From positions 1 to 32,234 of the forward strand of contig JBDTAX010000079.1 of NCBI GenBank assembly GCA_039924425.1: a stretch of DNA of 32,234 bases, in the 5' to 3' direction. Both the position numbers and the translations under genes were made by a program. Positions 31,044 through 32,234 of this stretch are shown here, one piece after another (position 1 is the stretch's first letter; every line of letters starts with the position of its first letter). The DNA is from GCA-003244245 sp039924425 (GTDB lineage Bacteria > Actinomycetota > Actinomycetes > Mycobacteriales > Pseudonocardiaceae). The notes below the pieces were generated by a model. It was not told the DNA's origin and did no database searches. It saw only the letters and a program-made list of their open reading frames with translations.

Positions 31044-32234
31044 GTGGTTGCCTCGATCGCCGGGCCCCTGGTCGAGGGGCTCTTCCGCGTTCTGGCGTGG
31101 ATGGTGCGGGCGCGTCGCCCACGCGCTCCTCGGCCTGTGGACACGCTGGCGGATTTGCTGGCGAAAGAGGTGTTCCTGCAGTGGGACCACGAAGCCACTG
31201 AGCGAATGTTGGTGAACCCTGCGCCGATCCCGGTCCGTTGGTCGCTGAGCGAGCTGACGGTGGGGGGGCCGATGGAGGCCGTAGTCGGTGACCCAGAGGC
31301 GTCGGCGGAGTTCCCGCCGTTGCCCGGCCAGCGCCGAGTGACAGAGGCAGACCTGCGGGCCGGTGGGGGGCGGCGGGAGTTGTTCGCCGTGTACGCCGGG
31401 ATCGCCTCGGGTCGGGTGGTGGTGCTCGGCGCGCCGGGGGCGGGCAAGACCGGGTCCGCGGTGTTGCTGGTGCTTGACGCACTGAAGCACCGGGACGGTG
31501 TCGAGGACACCAGGCGAGCCCGGGTGCCGGTGCCGGTGCTGCTGACCGCCTACGGGTGGGACCCGGTCAACTGCTCGGTGCGGGACTGGCTGGTTGACCA
31601 GCTGATCGAGTCTTACCCGCGGTTGTTCGGGCACCGCGGTGGTCGGACCGAGGCCGAGGCGCTGGTCGACGACAGGGCCGTCGCGCTGGTGCTGGACGGG
31701 TTGGATGAGATGGACGACGCGCGGCGCCCCGCCGCGTTGGGGGCGTTGCGCGATGCGCGCTTTCGGGTGGTGGTGCTGACCCGCGGCACTGAGATGGTCC
31801 AGGCCGCTGATGTCGAGTGGCTGACCGGGGCCCCCGCGCTCCAGCTGCGCGAGGTCACCGGCCCCGAGGGTGCTGAGTACCTGCACCGCGCCCGCACCGG
31901 GCCGCCGCCCGAGGAGTGGCCCACGCTGCTCACCCACCTCCGGGAGTGCCCGGACAGCGTGCTCACCCGGGGGTTGTCCACGCCGCTGGCGTTGACCCTG
32001 ATCCGCGACACCTACCGGCGCGGTGATGACCTCAGCGAGCTGCTCACCACCGACTGGAGCACCCCTGAGGATCTTGAGCGGTACCTCATCGCCCGCGTGC
32101 TGCCCGTCGCCTACACCCGCCGGCCGGGCCGACCAGCGCCCCCTTACGGCAAGACCCAGGCCGAGCAGGTTCTGGCCTTCCTGGCCCGGCAGATGGGCGG
32201 CGCCCGCAATCTCGCCTGGTGGCAGATCCCCCAA
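31044..32234 (+). CDS. NACHT-domain NTPase, 3' end beyond the window (partial)
   Basis: 397 residues are visible and the frame is open at the window edge. The first ~25 residues form a hydrophobic helix (VVASIAGPLVEGLFRVLAWMV), then a helical N-terminal region (DTLADLLAKEVFLQWDHEATERM) and a PLP/IPVRWS linker typical of actinobacterial NACHT proteins. The NACHT core has Walker A GAPGAGKTGSA (residues 129-139, K135), Walker B LVLDGLDEMDD (D218, D221-E222), sensor-like VVVLTRG, and a winged-helix part (STPLALTLIRDTYRRGDDLSELL). NACHT STAND NTPases are signalling ATPases; many bacterial ones act in phage defence and others regulate development. The C-terminal effector/sensor lies outside, so the role is open. 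The GTG at 31044 has GAGGTGA 6 bases upstream; an in-frame stop at 31014-31016 limits the start. Confidence 0.88.
   Translation, partial: MVASIAGPLVEGLFRVLAWMVRARRPRAPRPVDTLADLLAKEVFLQWDHEATERMLVNPAPIPVRWSLSELTVGGPMEAVVGDPEASAEFPPLPGQRRVTEADLRAGGGRRELFAVYAGIASGRVVVLGAPGAGKTGSAVLLVLDALKHRDGVEDTRRARVPVPVLLTAYGWDPVNCSVRDWLVDQLIESYPRLFGHRGGRTEAEALVDDRAVALVLDGLDEMDDARRPAALGALRDARFRVVVLTRGTEMVQAADVEWLTGAPALQLREVTGPEGAEYLHRARTGPPPEEWPTLLTHLRECPDSVLTRGLSTPLALTLIRDTYRRGDDLSELLTTDWSTPEDLERYLIARVLPVAYTRRPGRPAPPYGKTQAEQVLAFLARQMGGARNLAWWQIPQ

Noticed and set aside
31005..32234. Minus-strand open frame opposite the NACHT gene
   Set aside because: The plus strand encodes Walker A and B and a ribosome-site-supported start; the minus frame has no motif and is a GC shadow.

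Overview
The window is very GC-rich with near-exclusive G/C third codon positions and many GTG starts. Its right-hand core block runs tRNA-Gln(TTG), glmU, prs, rplY (L25/CTC), pth, and its left edge carries mfd, a SurA-like lipoprotein and mazG. This is the actinobacterial arrangement known from mycobacteria and relatives. Together with DUF222/13E12, DUF4143 and NACHT genes it suggests an actinomycete, probably of the Pseudonocardiales; that lineage call is inference.

Layout: (1) 11-5597, minus strand: mfd, SurA-like lipoprotein, mazG, a tightly packed operon in which the last two genes share a GTGA junction. (2) 5850-8775, accessory: an orphan NarL-type regulator without a phospho-acceptor Asp, a decayed polysaccharide-deacetylase tail, two copies of a promoter-proximal repeat, and a DUF222/HNH (13E12-family) gene behind a near-perfect actinobacterial SOS box. 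(3) 8866-10510: a crotonase-family gene, a 70-residue single-span membrane protein with an excellent ribosome binding site, and a gene-poor stretch. (4) 10511-20036: an exopolysaccharide locus. On the minus strand, in transcription order, come a Gfo/Idh/MocA dehydrogenase, a DegT aminotransferase, a Wzz-like protein, a MurJ/Wzx-like flippase, a Wzy/O-antigen-ligase-like protein, a priming sugar transferase and a small membrane protein, nearly all overlapping or within tens of bases. At the far end an Alg14/Alg13-like glycosyltransferase and a FemAB/GNAT-type protein diverge from each other. (5) 20376-21320: acyl desaturase. (6) 21473-25290: tRNA-Gln and the glmU-prs-rplY-pth block. (7) 25291-32234, accessory: a broken BTAD regulator, a DUF4143 ATPase, an orphan sugar-binding lipoprotein divergent from a lytic-transglycosylase-like lipoprotein, a TAP-like hydrolase, a GNAT pseudogene with an internal deletion, and a NACHT-domain NTPase that runs off the right edge.

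How the genes fit together: the polysaccharide locus reads as a Wzx/Wzy-type pathway. The dehydrogenase and aminotransferase would make an amino sugar nucleotide, the priming transferase loads undecaprenyl phosphate, the cytosolic glycosyltransferase extends, the flippase and polymerase export and polymerise, and the Wzz-like protein sets chain length. Three recognisable pseudogenes (deacetylase tail, BTAD regulator, GNAT) mark the accessory segments as places of turnover. I do not see a clearly new multi-gene defence or mobile system. The strongest oddities are the Mfd Walker A Lys-to-Arg change, the regulator without its Asp, the SOS-boxed 13E12 gene with its duplicated upstream module, the tandemly duplicated tRNA 5' end, the small membrane protein and the NACHT NTPase.
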